In this document: one piece after another, positions 50,071 to 60,450 of the stretch
How positions within the stretch are numbered: the first letter of the stretch is position 1
How the letters are laid out: each line of letters starts with the position of its first letter
Origin: Roseospira navarrensis
GTDB taxonomy: Bacteria; Pseudomonadota; Alphaproteobacteria; Rhodospirillales; Rhodospirillaceae
Direction of reading: 5' to 3'
DNA: 64,000 nucleotides
Assembly: GCF_009601025.1 (NCBI RefSeq)
Contig: NZ_WIVE01000001.1
Location: 186,001-250,000, forward strand
The notes under the pieces: model-generated
Databases searched by the model: none
Told to the model about the DNA's origin: nothing
The model's input: only the letters and a program-made list of their open reading frames with translations
Program-made: the position numbers and the translations under genes

Positions 50071-51396
50071 TCAGCCGCTGCCCGCACATCTTTTGGGGCC
50101 AGGGCCGAAGCTGGCGCTGGGTGCGCTCCGCAGGTCGAGCCGTCGCCCGTGCGCGGCATAGACCCGGGCGGCGTGGCGGACGGCGGCCCGCATGCGGTCC
50201 GGCTTGGGCAGGTGCCACGTGCGTCCCGGCCCGAAATACGCCGGGGCCGCATGGTTGGGGTCGGGGCCGCCCGAGGTGACCACCGGGCCGGTGATGCGGG
50301 CCGAGGGCGGCAGGCGGTAATCCAGGTCGAGTCCCACCGCCGTCACCGGGTCGCAGCCCATCAGGAAGGCGAGCTGCAGCGCGAGATAGGCCACCGTCTG
50401 CCCGGCATGCAGCGGCCCGAGGCCGGTGGAGGCGAACCCCGGGGCGGGGCGCCGATCGCGGGGGTCGTACCACGACCAGTCCACGGGCAGGGGCAGGCGA
50501 AGACCGTCCCCGTCGGGCGGCAACAGACCGGCGTGGTCGGCGGGCAGGATCAGGGGGCACCAGTCGAGGGCGGCGAGGGCGGCCGCCTCCTCGGTGATGA
50601 CGCGGCGGTCTTCGACCACGTGCCACGTGGGCGTCAGGCGTCCCGCCCGGTGCAGGCGCCAGGCGCCGTTGAAGGCGAACGTGACCACGCCGGGCCGGGC
50701 GAGGGCCGCCAGCGCCGCCGCCGTCAGGGATGGGCCGTTGCCGACGATCACGGCGGGGCGTCCGGCGTGCAGGTCCACCAGATCGTCCAGGCGCGCGCTT
50801 GGCGGCGGGGCCGGGGTGGGTGCGGGGCGTCCCGCCAGGCCCAGGCCGGGCAGGCGGGGCAGGGCGTCCGGGTCGCGCCGGGGCCAGCCGTCGTCGTGCC
50901 CAAAGTCGTGCCGAAGCCCGGCCGGGATCAGGGCTCCGCCCGCCGGGCCCGCGTCTGGTCCGGCGCATGCGGCGGCACAGTCGAGGGGGCGCAGCACGGT
51001 CCCGAACAGGCCGGGGCGGCGCGGCGCATCGTCGGGGATGGGCCGACAGCCGAGGGCCATCGGCGCCGTGGGGGCGGGGGCGAGGGCCGCCAGCCGCGCG
51101 AGCAGATCCCGGGGCGGCGCCACGCCCGGCCGCAACAGCAGGGTCGCGCGGTCGGGGTCCGGGGGTGGTCCGTCGGCGTCGCACTTGGCCGGGTCCACGA
51201 GGTGGCGCACCCGGATGCGCGGGTGCCAGGGCGCCAGGGACTCCCGCAGGCGCCGGTCCGGCGGGCCGCGCAGAGCCACCAGCACGGCGAGGTCGCGCCC
51301 GGCGGGGTCGGCGTCCAGCAGGTGGGCCAGGGTCACGAGGGCGGCATCGGTCTGGCCCGGCTGGACGGGCAGGACGACGGCTGGTGCGCCTCTCAC
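50071..51396 (-). CDS. DUF115 / MptE-like protein
   Basis: 441 residues. The central and C-terminal half has the DUF115 pattern with V-I-V-G-N-G-P-S-L near 223-231 and F-A-F-N-G-A near 249-254, seen in MptE-like and motility-associated (Maf-like) proteins. The N-terminal 200 residues are variable and rich in Pro, Ala and Arg. GTG at 51396 overlaps the preceding stop as GTGA, so it is co-translated with the GGDEF-EAL gene. Function unknown; surface or flagellar glycan chemistry is one possibility. Confidence 0.7.
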   Translation of the reverse strand: MRGAPAVVLPVQPGQTDAALVTLAHLLDADPAGRDLAVLVALRGPPDRRLRESLAPWHPRIRVRHLVDPAKCDADGPPPDPDRATLLLRPGVAPPRDLLARLAALAPAPTAPMALGCRPIPDDAPRRPGLFGTVLRPLDCAAACAGPDAGPAGGALIPAGLRHDFGHDDGWPRRDPDALPRLPGLGLAGRPAPTPAPPPSARLDDLVDLHAGRPAVIVGNGPSLTAAALAALARPGVVTFAFNGAWRLHRAGRLTPTWHVVEDRRVITEEAAALAALDWCPLILPADHAGLLPPDGDGLRLPLPVDWSWYDPRDRRPAPGFASTGLGPLHAGQTVAYLALQLAFLMGCDPVTAVGLDLDYRLPPSARITGPVVTSGGPDPNHAAPAYFGPGRTWHLPKPDRMRAAVRHAARVYAAHGRRLDLRSAPSASFGPGPKRCAGSG

Positions 51397-54300
51397 CGGG
51401 CGACGGCGGCGGCCGGGGCGCGCCGGGGAATGGTCCCCTCGGCCAGGATGGCGGTCATGGCGTCCTGATCCACCGGCTTGCTGAACAGGTAGCCCTGGCC
51501 GACCTGACAGCCGTTCTCCCACAGGAACTGGATCTGCGGCTCGGTCTCGACACCTTCGGCCACCAGGTACAGGCCCAGCGCGCTGGCCATGCGGATGATG
51601 GCCTGCGTGATCGCCATGTCATCCTCGCTGTCGGGGATGTCCTTGACGAAGGAGCGGTCGATCTTCAGGGCGTCGATGGGGAACCGCTTGAGGTAGGACA
51701 GCGACGAATAGCCGGTGCCGAAGTCGTCGATCGACAGGGTGATGCCGATCTTCTTGAGCGACCAGAGGGCTTCCACCGCCTCGTTCGGGTTCTCGACCAG
51801 CATGCTCTCGGTCAGCTCCAGATCCAGCAGGTCGGGTTGAATCCTGGACTCGCTGAGAATGCCCTTGATGGTCTCGGCCAGCTTCTGGTCGCGGAACTGG
51901 CGGGCCGAGAGGTTGACGCCCACCCGCACCGGCTGCAGGCCCTGATCCAACCAGGCGCGGATCTGCCGGCAGACATCGCGCAGCACCCATTCCCCGATGG
52001 GCACGATCAGCCCGGTTTCCTCGGCCACGGGGATGAACTCGAACGGCGAGATTGACCCGATGTCGGGCGACTGCCATCGCAGCAGCGCCTCGGCCCCCAC
52101 CACGGTGCGGGTCGTCAGGTCCACCTTGGGCTGATAGTGGACGGCCAGCTCCCCGCGCTCCAGCGCCCGCCGCAGGCCGGTTTCAAGCTGCAGGCGGCGC
52201 ACCATGTCGTCGGACAGCCGGTTGGTGTAGAACTGGAAGTTGTTGCGGCCTTTCTTCTTGGCGAAGTTGACGGCCGTGTCCACGTTGCGCAGCAGGTTGG
52301 AAATGCCACCCCGGGTGCGCGGATAGATGACCACGCCGATGGAGCCGGAGGTATAAATCTCGCGGCCGTCCACCTCGAACGGGCGGGACAGGTCCTGCAG
52401 CATGCGGTGGGCGATCTCCGCCACACCGTCCTCGGACTCCAGGTTCTCCAGGATGACCGTGAATTCGTCGCCGCTCTGGTGCGAGACCGTGTCGCCCGGC
52501 CGGACATGGCTCTGCAGGCGCCGCCCGGCCATCTGCAACACGCGGTCGCCGGCCGGGTGGCCGAGGGTGTCGTTGATGTTCTTGAAGTGGTCCAGGTCCA
52601 CGAACAGGATGCCCAGCATGGTGCCCCGGCTGTCGGCGCGGGCGATGGCGGCTTCCAGGCGGTCGCGGAACAGCGCCCGGTTGGGCAGGCCGGTCAGCGG
52701 ATTGCGCGTGGCCAGGAACAGCAGGCGCTGTTCGGCGATCTTGCGTTCGGTGATGTCCCGCATCACCCCGATGAACAGGGTCCGTCCGCCGACCGCCATT
52801 TCCGAGATGGCCAGCTCGGCCGGGAAGGTGGTGCCGTCCTTGCGCCGGGCTTCCACCTCGCGGCCGGTGCCGATCACCCGGCTCTTGCCGGTGCCCAGAT
52901 AGCGGCGGACGTGGTCCTGGTGCTGGCCGCCCATCTCCTCCGGCATCAGGATGGAGACCGGCTTGCCGACCACCTCCTCGGCCGTGTACTCGAACACGGC
53001 CTCGGCGGCGGCGTTGAACGTCTCGATGGTGCCGTCGGTGTCGATGATGATGAGGGCGTCCACCATCGTATCCATGATGCGCGACAGCCGCTGTTCGCGC
53101 TGCACCAGTTGTTCGGTGGCGCGCAGGCGCTCGCTGACGTCGCGCGCGACCAGCATGTAGCTGACCCCCGGACCGTCCGGGTCATAGGGGATGGCCGCCA
53201 TCTCCACGTCGATCACGCGCCCGCGCATGTCCAGCATCCGGGCGGGCACGCGCGCGGGGCGGCCGATCAGGGTGGTCTCGGCATCGTCCAGGACGGCGCG
53301 GCTGTCCTCGTGCATGTACAGGCGGATGTCGCGCCCGATCAGGCTGTTGGACGGCCACACGCCCAGGATGGCGGCGCCGGCGTCGTTCATCAGTTCGATC
53401 AGGTTGTCCCGAACCACGCAGATCAGGTCCGGCGCCAGGTCGATCAGGTGGCGATAGGTCTTGTCGGCGCGGGCGATATCCTGCATCCGGCGCAGGTCGA
53501 GCTGATCGTTGATGATCTCCAGCATGCCGTTGCCGGAGCGCACGATGTCGTCGATGTACGTGCGGTACTGCGCGTTTTCCAGCGGGCCGAACACGCCGGC
53601 CTGGATGACCTCGGCGAAGCCGATGATGCTGTTGAGCGGCGTGCGCAGTTCGTGGCTGATGGCCTGGAGGACCTGCGTCTTGGCGGCGTCGGCGGCCTCC
53701 GCCTGCTCTAGGGCGCGCGCCACCCGCTGCTGTTGCACGTGGCGCTCGGTAACATCGGTCAGGGTCAGGGCGACCCCGTCGCCCAGGCCGCTGGCGCTCA
53801 TCCGCACCCAACGGTCCTGCCCCCCGTTGGTCCGTAGCCGCTGTTCCAGGGTCAGCGGCGTGCGGCTTCGCGCCACCTGGGCGAGGGTATCGACGAGTTC
53901 GGGCCAACCCCACTCCGCCACCAGCGCCCGCAGGCCCAGGTCCGCGATCTCGCCGCCCTTGCGGCCGACCAGCGCCGTGAAGGCGGGGTTGACCAGCAGG
54001 CAGCGGAAGTCGATCACCCGTCCGCCGTCGCTGTCGCGAACGCATTCCAGCGCCGCGAGGCCGTCGCCGACGGTGTTCACCAGGGCTTCCAGGAACGCCC
54101 CTTCCGTGGCCAGGGCGCCGATGGTTTCCTTGCGCAAGCAGGCATAGTGGATCGCGCGGCGCAGGCTTTCCGGGGACAGGCCGTCCTTCGACAGGTAGTC
54201 CTGGGCGCCCCGGCGGACGGCGGACAACGCGGTCTGGTCGTCGTCGGTGCCCGTCAGCACGATCACCGGCATGGCGGGGGCGGACGTCAGGATGGAGTCC

Positions 54301-54497
54301 AGCGTTTCCAGGCCAATGGAATCGGGCAGCGTGAGATCAAGGATGACCGCGTCGAACCGTTCCGCGGTCAGGCGGCTGCGGGCGGCTTCCAGGCTGTTGG
54401 CCATGACGGTCTCGAACCGCGTTTCGCTGTCCTCGTCCAGCAGAGCCGTGACGAGGGCCGCGTACGTCGGGTTGTCCTCGACCAGAAGGAGTCGCAC
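51393..54497 (-). CDS. Multidomain c-di-GMP enzyme: REC-PAS-HisKA-PAS-PAS-GGDEF-EAL
   Basis: 1034 residues with a GTG start (GGGAGAG upstream). Receiver (1-118) has phosphoacceptor D54. A PAS-like domain (about 133-250) is followed by a HisKA helix with S-H-E-L-R-T-P-L-N (H282 in the H-box). There is no HATPase domain, and two PAS domains follow (about 345-455 and 470-585). GGDEF (about 590-750) reads S-G-D-E-F (675-679) with an I-site R666-x-x-D669. EAL (about 770-1020) retains E803-A-L and [10 protein letters not shown]. Dual function is possible. The DUF115 gene is translationally coupled downstream. Confidence 0.9.
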   Translation of the reverse strand: MRLLLVEDNPTYAALVTALLDEDSETRFETVMANSLEAARSRLTAERFDAVILDLTLPDSIGLETLDSILTSAPAMPVIVLTGTDDDQTALSAVRRGAQDYLSKDGLSPESLRRAIHYACLRKETIGALATEGAFLEALVNTVGDGLAALECVRDSDGGRVIDFRCLLVNPAFTALVGRKGGEIADLGLRALVAEWGWPELVDTLAQVARSRTPLTLEQRLRTNGGQDRWVRMSASGLGDGVALTLTDVTERHVQQQRVARALEQAEAADAAKTQVLQAISHELRTPLNSIIGFAEVIQAGVFGPLENAQYRTYIDDIVRSGNGMLEIINDQLDLRRMQDIARADKTYRHLIDLAPDLICVVRDNLIELMNDAGAAILGVWPSNSLIGRDIRLYMHEDSRAVLDDAETTLIGRPARVPARMLDMRGRVIDVEMAAIPYDPDGPGVSYMLVARDVSERLRATEQLVQREQRLSRIMDTMVDALIIIDTDGTIETFNAAAEAVFEYTAEEVVGKPVSILMPEEMGGQHQDHVRRYLGTGKSRVIGTGREVEARRKDGTTFPAELAISEMAVGGRTLFIGVMRDITERKIAEQRLLFLATRNPLTGLPNRALFRDRLEAAIARADSRGTMLGILFVDLDHFKNINDTLGHPAGDRVLQMAGRRLQSHVRPGDTVSHQSGDEFTVILENLESEDGVAEIAHRMLQDLSRPFEVDGREIYTSGSIGVVIYPRTRGGISNLLRNVDTAVNFAKKKGRNNFQFYTNRLSDDMVRRLQLETGLRRALERGELAVHYQPKVDLTTRTVVGAEALLRWQSPDIGSISPFEFIPVAEETGLIVPIGEWVLRDVCRQIRAWLDQGLQPVRVGVNLSARQFRDQKLAETIKGILSESRIQPDLLDLELTESMLVENPNEAVEALWSLKKIGITLSIDDFGTGYSSLSYLKRFPIDALKIDRSFVKDIPDSEDDMAITQAIIRMASALGLYLVAEGVETEPQIQFLWENGCQVGQGYLFSKPVDQDAMTAILAEGTIPRRAPAAAVAR

Positions 54498-55034
54498 GGT
54501 GTTCGCTTTCTCTCCCGTCGCCGGGGTGTTGAGAGCCCGTCCGGGCGGAGCCGCGCGGTTTTCAAGGCGCGGGCGCTCGGGCACAAAACCATGTGGCGTG
54601 GAACAGCCCCCTTTGATCCCGTCAGAGTGCCGCGCCCGACCGCCGAAGTCCAGTGACATGCGCCACAGGATGTGTCCGGACCGCCCCTGACCGTGCCCCG
54701 GAGCCCCCGCCGCATCGGCGGCACGACTGTCGTGCCGGGTCCGCCTCGGACGCCCGCAGGTCGCGGACGTGTCGGGTTGTTGCGCGCCAGGATGTTCACC
54801 GCGCGCCTCTACACGGTCCGGGCCCTGCGCCCTTTCGCGTCTAAAGACGCAAATCAATCAAGACGCACCCGGCGCGCGCTTTTTGTCGGATGGGTCCCGG
54901 GCGGCGGCAAGAGAGGGGCGGGCCGGTCCCTTCGGTGACGGGTCGTGCCGACGTGTCCCCAGGGCATGGCCGTGCTCGTGCTCGTGCATGGCTCCGAACG
55001 GGACCCTTCCCACATCTGGGCCCGAGGGCGCGCC
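54498..55034. other. Non-coding spacer with small hairpins
   Basis: 537 bases between two minus-strand genes. Visible structures are a GGCACGA/TCGTGCC stem near 54718-54735 and a GCGTCT/AGACGC pair near 54838-54850. The stretch 54841-54880 is the only A+T-richer patch and could contain the promoter of the GGDEF-EAL gene. I see no ORF with a good ribosome site. Confidence 0.35.
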
Positions 55035-56045
55035 TCACGGCGTTCCGGAATCGGGGTCCGACAACTCATCGGCGAGTCGCAGGGCCTCGGCGCGGCGGAA
55101 GGGTCGGGTGCGGCGCGGCGGGGCGCGGCGCTCCGGTGTCTCCGTGGCCTCCGCGGTCTCCCGAGGCGCGACGGTGTCGGGCGGGGCCGGGGTGGCTCCC
55201 CACAGCGGCGGGGCCGCCCGTGGCGGCTGGGGGGATGGCGGTGGCGATGACGCGGGGACCGGCGCTGAGTGGGGAACGGGTTCGGGAACGGGGTCCGGAT
55301 CGGTGTCGTGGCCCGGCGCGGCGGTGACATCCGGTTCGGTATCGGGCTCCGCAGGGTCCGCCACGGGGGGCAGGGCGGCGGCAACGATGACCGTGTCCGT
55401 GTCCGTGTCCGGCTCCGGCTCCGCCTCCGCCTCCGCCTGCGATCCGGTGAGCGCCGCCCAGGCCGCCGCGACCGCCGGCAGGGTGTCGCCCCCGCCGCCC
55501 GCGTCCGCCAGCAGCGCCAGCACGTCCGCCGGGCGAGCCACCCGGCCCGGCAGTCGCACCGTCCAGGCATCGGTCGCCAGCGCCACCGCCAGCCCCTGCA
55601 CCGGCACGCCGTCGGCCCGCTCTCGAACGGCCGCCATCACCTGATCGAGCACGGGCAGCGGGTTGGGCAGGTCGGACCCGGCGGCCTCTCCGATCCGCCA
55701 GGGGCCGGACCGGGGCGCGGCGGTCGGCGCCACCGCGCTGGCCACGGGCAGCAGCACCATCACGGCATGCTGCAGGCACACGCCCGCCGCCACCGCCAGG
55801 GGATCGGCACGGACGGCGGACTCGTCCGGGAGGGCGCTCAGGTCACGCACGGCCGGCGGCGGCGTCGAGACGGTCAGCCCCGCGTCCCGCAGGCCGTCCA
55901 GCAGGTTGGCCCAGGCGCGGGCCGACGCGGTGGTTTCGGCGCGGGGCGCGGGCGGGGCGTCCCCCGTCCGGCCGCGTCCGCCCAGCAGGCGGCCCAGCAG
56001 GCCGGTCCGGCCCCTGCCTGCGGTCTCGTCGGTGCTCGCTGCCAT
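55035..56045 (-). CDS. Hypothetical acidic, proline/alanine-rich protein
   Basis: 336 residues, not recognised. The N-terminal part (about 1-190) is alanine- and leucine-rich with ordered stretches and a small G-R-G-R-T-G-L-L-G-R-L-L-G-G segment. Residues about 205-300 are a low-complexity tract of E-A-E-A, D-T-D-T and P-x repeats. The C-terminus is basic, then acidic. Third-position GC is as high as in neighbours, supporting the minus strand. No signal peptide is clear. It is 75 bases downstream of cobQ. Confidence 0.6.
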   Translation of the reverse strand: MAASTDETAGRGRTGLLGRLLGGRGRTGDAPPAPRAETTASARAWANLLDGLRDAGLTVSTPPPAVRDLSALPDESAVRADPLAVAAGVCLQHAVMVLLPVASAVAPTAAPRSGPWRIGEAAGSDLPNPLPVLDQVMAAVRERADGVPVQGLAVALATDAWTVRLPGRVARPADVLALLADAGGGGDTLPAVAAAWAALTGSQAEAEAEPEPDTDTDTVIVAAALPPVADPAEPDTEPDVTAAPGHDTDPDPVPEPVPHSAPVPASSPPPSPQPPRAAPPLWGATPAPPDTVAPRETAEATETPERRAPPRRTRPFRRAEALRLADELSDPDSGTP

Positions 56046-56120
56046 GTCGGGTCTCCCGGGCTCGCCTCACGGGGAGTGTGCGGCCGTCGCCGCCGGTCGT
56101 CCAGGGTGTGTGTGGGGCCG

Positions 56121-57626
56121 TCAGCCGTCGAGGCCGAGCACAGCGAGCGGGTCCACATGCGCGGTCACATGGTCCGCCAGCGCGTCAAGGGCGGCCTCCA
56201 CCCGGGCTTCGAACGCGGGGCCGACCTCGCGCCCGGGCCGCAGTCCCGCCAGCAGGGCGGCGCGTGTGGCGTCCCGGTGCAGCAGCGCATGGAGGTAGCA
56301 GCCCAGCACCCGCCCGTCCGCGCGGGCCGCGCCCTTGGCCGCCAGCCCCTCAAGCGCCGCAAGTGCGCCCGGCCAGGGCCGACCCGCATCCGGCCCGCTG
56401 GTCACCCCCATGTGCATCTCGTAGCCCAGCGGCCCGTCCCGCAGCGTCTTGGTCGGGCCGATGACGGTCTCCACGTCCAGCAGCCCCAGACCCTCCGCCG
56501 CGCCGGGCGGGCCCTCGATGCCGTCCGGGTCGGCCACCACGCGGCCGAGCATCTGATAGCCGGCGCAGATTCCCAGCACCGCGCCGCCCCGGCGCCAGTG
56601 GGCGAGCAGGTCCACGTCCCATCCCTGGGCGCGGAAAAAGGCCAGATCCGCCAGCGTGGCCTTGGAGCCCGGCAGCACCACCAGGTCCAGATCGCCGGGC
56701 AGCGGCTGGCCCGGCTGGATGAAGGACAGCGCCACGTCCGGCTCGGCCGCGAGCGGGTCCATGTCGTCGAAGTTGGCGATGCGCGACAGGCGGGGCACAC
56801 CGACCTTGAGCGGCGCGCGGGAAAGACCGTCGGGGCGGGCGGCGGCCGGGCTCTCCAGGGCCACCGCGTCTTCCGCCGGCAGGTCGCGGGCGCGGTGGAA
56901 CCAGGGCACCACGCCCAGGCAGGGCAGGCCGTCCGTCCGGTCCGCGATCATGGCCACCGCGGGGTCGAACAGGCTGGGATCGCCCCGGAACTTGTTGATG
57001 ACGTAGCCCCTCAGCAGCGCCCGTTCCGCCGGTGGCAGCAGCGCCCAGGTGCCGACCAGCGACGCGATCACCCCGCCCCGGTCGATGTCGGCCACCAGCA
57101 CGACGGGCGCGCCGGTCTCCAGCGCGAAGCCCATGTTGGCGATGTCGCCCGCGCGCAGGTTCACCTCGCTGGCGCTGCCCGCGCCCTCGACCACCACCAC
57201 GTCGGCCGCGGCGCGCAGGCGGGCGGCACTGTCCAGGACGGCGGGCATCAGGTCGGGCTTGAGGCGCGCATAGTCGCGCGCTCCGGCATTGCCCCAAACC
57301 TGTCCCTGCACGACCACCTGGCTGCCCACGTCGGTCTGCGGCTTCAGCAGCACCGGGTTCATGTGGATCGAGGGCGGCGCGCCGCAGGCGCGCGCCTGCA
57401 GCGCCTGGGCGCGGCCGATCTCGCCGCCCTCCACCGTCACGGCGGCGTTGTTGGACATGTTCTGCGGCTTGAAGGGGCGCACGGTCAGGCCCTGGCGGGT
57501 CAGCCAGCGGCACAGGCCCGCCACCAGCAGGGACTTGCCCACGTCCGAGCCCGTCCCCTGCAGCATGACCATGCGGCCCGGGCGCGCCCCCCGCAGGGCC
57601 GCGAGGGTGTCCGACTCAGCCACCAC
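56121..57626 (-). CDS. cobQ: Cobyric acid synthase
   Basis: Amidates adenosylcobyrinic acid a,c-diamide at four sites in cobalamin synthesis. The 501-residue protein has the N-terminal P-loop-like G-T-G-S-D-V-G-K-S (about 24-32) of the dethiobiotin-synthetase fold, [11 protein letters not shown] near 150, and a glutaminase domain with catalytic Cys in G-I-C-A-G-Y near 350. The start overlaps the previous gene by 11 bases. An internal ATG at residue 19 is an alternative start. Other cob genes are not in the window. Confidence 0.94.
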   Translation of the reverse strand: MVAESDTLAALRGARPGRMVMLQGTGSDVGKSLLVAGLCRWLTRQGLTVRPFKPQNMSNNAAVTVEGGEIGRAQALQARACGAPPSIHMNPVLLKPQTDVGSQVVVQGQVWGNAGARDYARLKPDLMPAVLDSAARLRAAADVVVVEGAGSASEVNLRAGDIANMGFALETGAPVVLVADIDRGGVIASLVGTWALLPPAERALLRGYVINKFRGDPSLFDPAVAMIADRTDGLPCLGVVPWFHRARDLPAEDAVALESPAAARPDGLSRAPLKVGVPRLSRIANFDDMDPLAAEPDVALSFIQPGQPLPGDLDLVVLPGSKATLADLAFFRAQGWDVDLLAHWRRGGAVLGICAGYQMLGRVVADPDGIEGPPGAAEGLGLLDVETVIGPTKTLRDGPLGYEMHMGVTSGPDAGRPWPGALAALEGLAAKGAARADGRVLGCYLHALLHRDATRAALLAGLRPGREVGPAFEARVEAALDALADHVTAHVDPLAVLGLDG

Positions 57627-58686
57627 CGCCCACGGGCGCCTGCAGGGCCTGGATCAGCGGCCGCGAGACGGGATTGGCCACCGGGGTCTCGAACAGGATG
57701 GTGCGCGGCAGGATGCCCGGGGTGTCGTAATAGGCCGCGTTCCAGTCGTGGCGCGGCTCGATCACCGCGCCTTCCAGGGCGCCGCCGCCGAAGATGCCCC
57801 GGCTGTGCGAGAACGCGAGAATGTCCTGGTTCACGTCGGTGGTGCTGCCGGTCGAGACCCCACCGCCGTACAGGCCGAAGGTCACGTTGGCGCCGGCCTC
57901 CAGCTTGAACTGGTCCTTCAGGATGGCCTGAAGGCCGGCGTCCGTCATCACCAGCAGGATGATGCGGGCATCCTGGGCGCCGATCTGCAGGCCCACGCTG
58001 CCCGCCGCCATGCGGTAGAACGCCGGCTCCGAGAACGCCCCGGTCTCGTCGCGCACCGTCAGCACGGCCGAGCCGTAAGCGCCGCCCACGACGAACCCGG
58101 CGCGGAAGAAGCTGGGGATCACCATGACCGCCCGGGCGCGGGCCAGGAAGTCGTTCATGTCGGCCTGGAAGCCGCTGTCGGCGCGCAGCTCGGTGACCGT
58201 GGCCGCCGCGTCGGAGGCCGTGCCCATGGCGCGGGCCAGGGCCTCGGCGCGCGCCGGGTCGTCGCTGCCCCGGGTGAGGGTGGCCGTGCCCGCCGTGGCG
58301 CTCGGGGCGGGCGCGGCCAGACCCGGCGCGCTCGGCGCCGTCGGGGCGTCGGGCGCGGCCAGATGCGGGCGCGTCCCCGGGCCGCCGTCGATCACCCGGG
58401 GCGGGCTCAGCGGCGGGTTGGCCCCGGTGGAGCCCGTGGTTGCGCCCGTGCGCGGGCCGGCGGTGGGCTCGATGGGAAGGGGCGGCTGGTCCAGTTCACC
58501 CAGGCTGGGGTCCAGCGTGCCATTGGACGGCCCGATCAGCGGCACCGGCTGGCCGGTCTCGCCCGACTGGGCCAGGACCGGCGCGGGCGGCAGCGCCATC
58601 AGCAGGCCGACGGTCGCCAGCAGCGCGGCGCGGCGGCCGTCGCGGCGGCGGGGACGGGAAAATCGGGACTGGCGGACACGGCCCAC
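57616..58686 (-). CDS. SYLF (Ysc84) domain lipid-binding protein, secreted
   Basis: 356 residues with a signal peptide (about 1-39, ending V-L-A-Q). A proline/threonine-rich region (about 45-150) leads to the SYLF domain (about 170-340), marked by [14 protein letters not shown], and the G-L-Y-G-G-G-V-S segment. SYLF proteins bind membrane lipids. It overlaps cobQ by 11 bases, although no functional link to cobalamin is known. Confidence 0.85.
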   Translation of the reverse strand: MGRVRQSRFSRPRRRDGRRAALLATVGLLMALPPAPVLAQSGETGQPVPLIGPSNGTLDPSLGELDQPPLPIEPTAGPRTGATTGSTGANPPLSPPRVIDGGPGTRPHLAAPDAPTAPSAPGLAAPAPSATAGTATLTRGSDDPARAEALARAMGTASDAAATVTELRADSGFQADMNDFLARARAVMVIPSFFRAGFVVGGAYGSAVLTVRDETGAFSEPAFYRMAAGSVGLQIGAQDARIILLVMTDAGLQAILKDQFKLEAGANVTFGLYGGGVSTGSTTDVNQDILAFSHSRGIFGGGALEGAVIEPRHDWNAAYYDTPGILPRTILFETPVANPVSRPLIQALQAPVGGGG

Positions 58687-58931
58687 GGGCGGCTCTCCTC
58701 TGTTCGCGGTCGGGGGGGACCCCTGTGGTCTGACAGTCTCACCCCATCGTCAAGACATCCCATCAGAATGGCAGCAATATGGAGACGGTCGGGCGCGACA
58801 TCCCCGACCCGCCGTTGGTGTCGCGCGGGCCTCGCGGCTCCCATATACTCCGGCAAAACCGGAGGGCGCACGGGGCGCCCGCGCCAGGGTCGGCGGCCCC
58901 GCCGCCCCGGCTCACTGAATACCGCACGAGA

Positions 58932-59423
58932 ATGAAAACCAACGGCGTGAAACTGGACGAGCGCGACCTTCGGATCATCGAGATCCTGCAGCGCGAGGGC
59001 CGTCTGTCGAAATCCGAACTGGCGCGGCGGGTCAACCTGTCGTCCACACCCTGCTGGGAGCGGCTGCGCCATCTGGAGGACGCGGGCATCATCGAGGGCT
59101 ACGAGGCCCGCGTCTCCCTGAAGGCGTTCGGGCCGCTGACGCAGGTGGTGGTGACGGTGGAGCTGGAAAGTCATCTGCCGGAGGAATTCGCCCGCTTCGA
59201 GGCCGCCGTGCAGGCCCATCCGGAGATCTACGAGTGCGACAGCCTGGGTGGCGGGATCGACTACGTCATGCGGGTCATGGCCCGCGACCTGGAAAGCTAT
59301 CAGGCGTTCATGGATCGATTCCTGGGGTCGGGGCTGGGGATCCGGCGCTACTTCACCTATGTGGTGACCAAGCCGGTCAAACACACCCCGCCGCCGGTGA
59401 CGCGGATCGGCGGGAGCGGGTGA
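58932..59423 (+). CDS. Lrp/AsnC family transcriptional regulator
   Basis: 163 residues with an N-terminal helix-turn-helix (about 10-60; L-D-E-R-D-L-R-I-I-E-I-L-Q, L-S-K-S-E-L-A-R-R-V-N-L-S) and a C-terminal RAM ligand-binding domain (about 70-150). The ATG at 58932 gives the family N-terminus. A TATACT box lies at 58844, but its -35 is poor. It stands beside the aldehyde dehydrogenase and aminotransferase genes, which it may regulate in response to an amino acid. Confidence 0.9.
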   Translation: MKTNGVKLDERDLRIIEILQREGRLSKSELARRVNLSSTPCWERLRHLEDAGIIEGYEARVSLKAFGPLTQVVVTVELESHLPEEFARFEAAVQAHPEIYECDSLGGGIDYVMRVMARDLESYQAFMDRFLGSGLGIRRYFTYVVTKPVKHTPPPVTRIGGSG

Positions 59424-59439
59424 GGGGGATTCCTGACCT

Positions 59440-59475
59440 GTAGGGCGGGTTCGCGCCGAAGGCGCAACCCGCCGC
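59440..59475. repeat. REP palindrome next to the RAYT gene (3' side)
   Basis: GTAGGGCGGGTTCGCGCC followed by GAA and GGCGCAACCCGCC forms a hairpin. The same unit recurs at 60199, 63398 and 63507. It lies 14 bases past the RAYT stop. Confidence 0.75.
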
Positions 59476-59488
59476 CTGCGGTGCCGTC

Positions 59489-60016
59489 CTACTCAGGTGC
59501 CGTCGGTAGGTTCCCGACATCTCCGGCCCAGTCCGGATCGAGAACGCCGTTCCCGACAAACCTGTGAAAGGTCGAGTAAGGCCAGTCCTTGACCCACGTG
59601 GCGTGGCCGTGCCGGACGGGGTTGAAGTGAACGTAATCGACGTGCCGCGCGAAATCGCTGTCGGACCGGATCGTGTGTTCCCAATAGCGACGCTGCCAGA
59701 GTCCCCGTTCGCTGCGGCGCTGTCGGGTCGATGACAGGGTTTCGGTCGCGGGCAAGGCCTTGCTGAACAGGAGTTTGATCAGGCGCCAGCGTGTTGCGTA
59801 GTCCGCGTCACCGCCGGGGAGCGTCCAGATGCAATGCATGTGGTCGGGGAGCACGACCCAGGCGTCGATGTAAAAGGGGCGCTGCGTCCGAACCTGTTGC
59901 ACGCATTGGCGAAGCACGTCGATGTGATCGACGAGCAGGGATTTCCGTCGCTCAAGCAATGCGACCGTGAAGAAGTAGCTGGCACCCGGAACCCTGTTGC
60001 GGCGGTAGTTTGGCAT
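59489..60016 (-). CDS. REP-associated tyrosine transposase (RAYT)
   Basis: 175-residue single-strand DNA transposase of the IS200-like (Y1) family. The HUH motif is H59-M-H61 in P-D-H-M-H-C-I-W, and the catalytic tyrosine is Y128 in H-V-D-Y-V-H-F-N-P-V. R-Y-W-E-H near 110-114 is a family landmark. REP-type palindromes lie on both sides (59440 and 60118-60291), with more at 63398-63599, typical of a RAYT that recognises such palindromes. The coding sequence is intact. Confidence 0.9.
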   Translation of the reverse strand: MPNYRRNRVPGASYFFTVALLERRKSLLVDHIDVLRQCVQQVRTQRPFYIDAWVVLPDHMHCIWTLPGGDADYATRWRLIKLLFSKALPATETLSSTRQRRSERGLWQRRYWEHTIRSDSDFARHVDYVHFNPVRHGHATWVKDWPYSTFHRFVGNGVLDPDWAGDVGNLPTAPE

Positions 60017-60117
60017 GGTGAGCCTCGAGCAGGACGCGACCCTTATAGGGGATCGCGTGGTGCTGCTGCAATCATTTGGAATGTCTGGTCTCCGGTCCGC
60101 CGTATTCGGGACCGCAC

Positions 60118-60183
60118 GTGGCGGATTGCCCCCGCCGCGTTTCCCTTTCGGGAAACGGGCGGGGTCGAATCCGCCCTACGCGG
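60118..60183. repeat. REP-type palindrome upstream of RAYT
   Basis: GCGGATTGCCCCCGCC and GGCGGGGTCGAATCCGCC are arms around GTTTCCC/GGGAAAC. It ends in CCCTACG, the mirror of the GTAGGG start of the other units. Confidence 0.65.
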
Positions 60184-60198
60184 GTTGATCGTGACCCT

Positions 60199-60291
60199 GG
60201 AGGGCGGGTTCGCGCCGCAGGCGCAACCCGCCGCCAACGGTTCCGCCCCCGGCGGGTTGCCCCGCGTTGCGGGGCGGCTCCGCCCTACGCG
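60199..60291. repeat. BIME (two REP units) upstream of RAYT
   Basis: A GGGCGGGTT...AACCCGCC unit (60199-60235) is followed by GGCGGGTTGCCCCGCG ... CGCCCTACG (60251-60291). Two head-to-tail-inverted units make a typical bacterial interspersed mosaic element. Confidence 0.75.
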
Positions 60292-60450
60292 GCTTGGACG
60301 CACACCCTGATCCCAGGCAATCTGCCTGCCCAGGCCGCGTGGATCAGGCAATTCCTCTCCCGGTCCGGCACACATAAGAACCACTTTCACCGCCGCGTCC
60401 CGTACTCTGGACACATCGACACGACCCCGACCTTTACCAGGGAGACTCTC

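Larger units (their letters stand above)
60017..60450. other. Repeat-rich spacer before the aldehyde dehydrogenase
   Basis: 434 bases. It holds a palindrome at 60118-60183 and the BIME at 60199-60291. The remaining 150 bases lead to the dehydrogenase ribosome site (AGGGAGA). No separate ORF is supported. Confidence 0.5.

Noticed and set aside
55269-57908. An 879-codon plus-strand open frame opposite cobQ and neighbours
   Set aside because: cobQ motifs are on the minus strand, and the plus-strand product is Gly/Arg/Gln-rich without domains.
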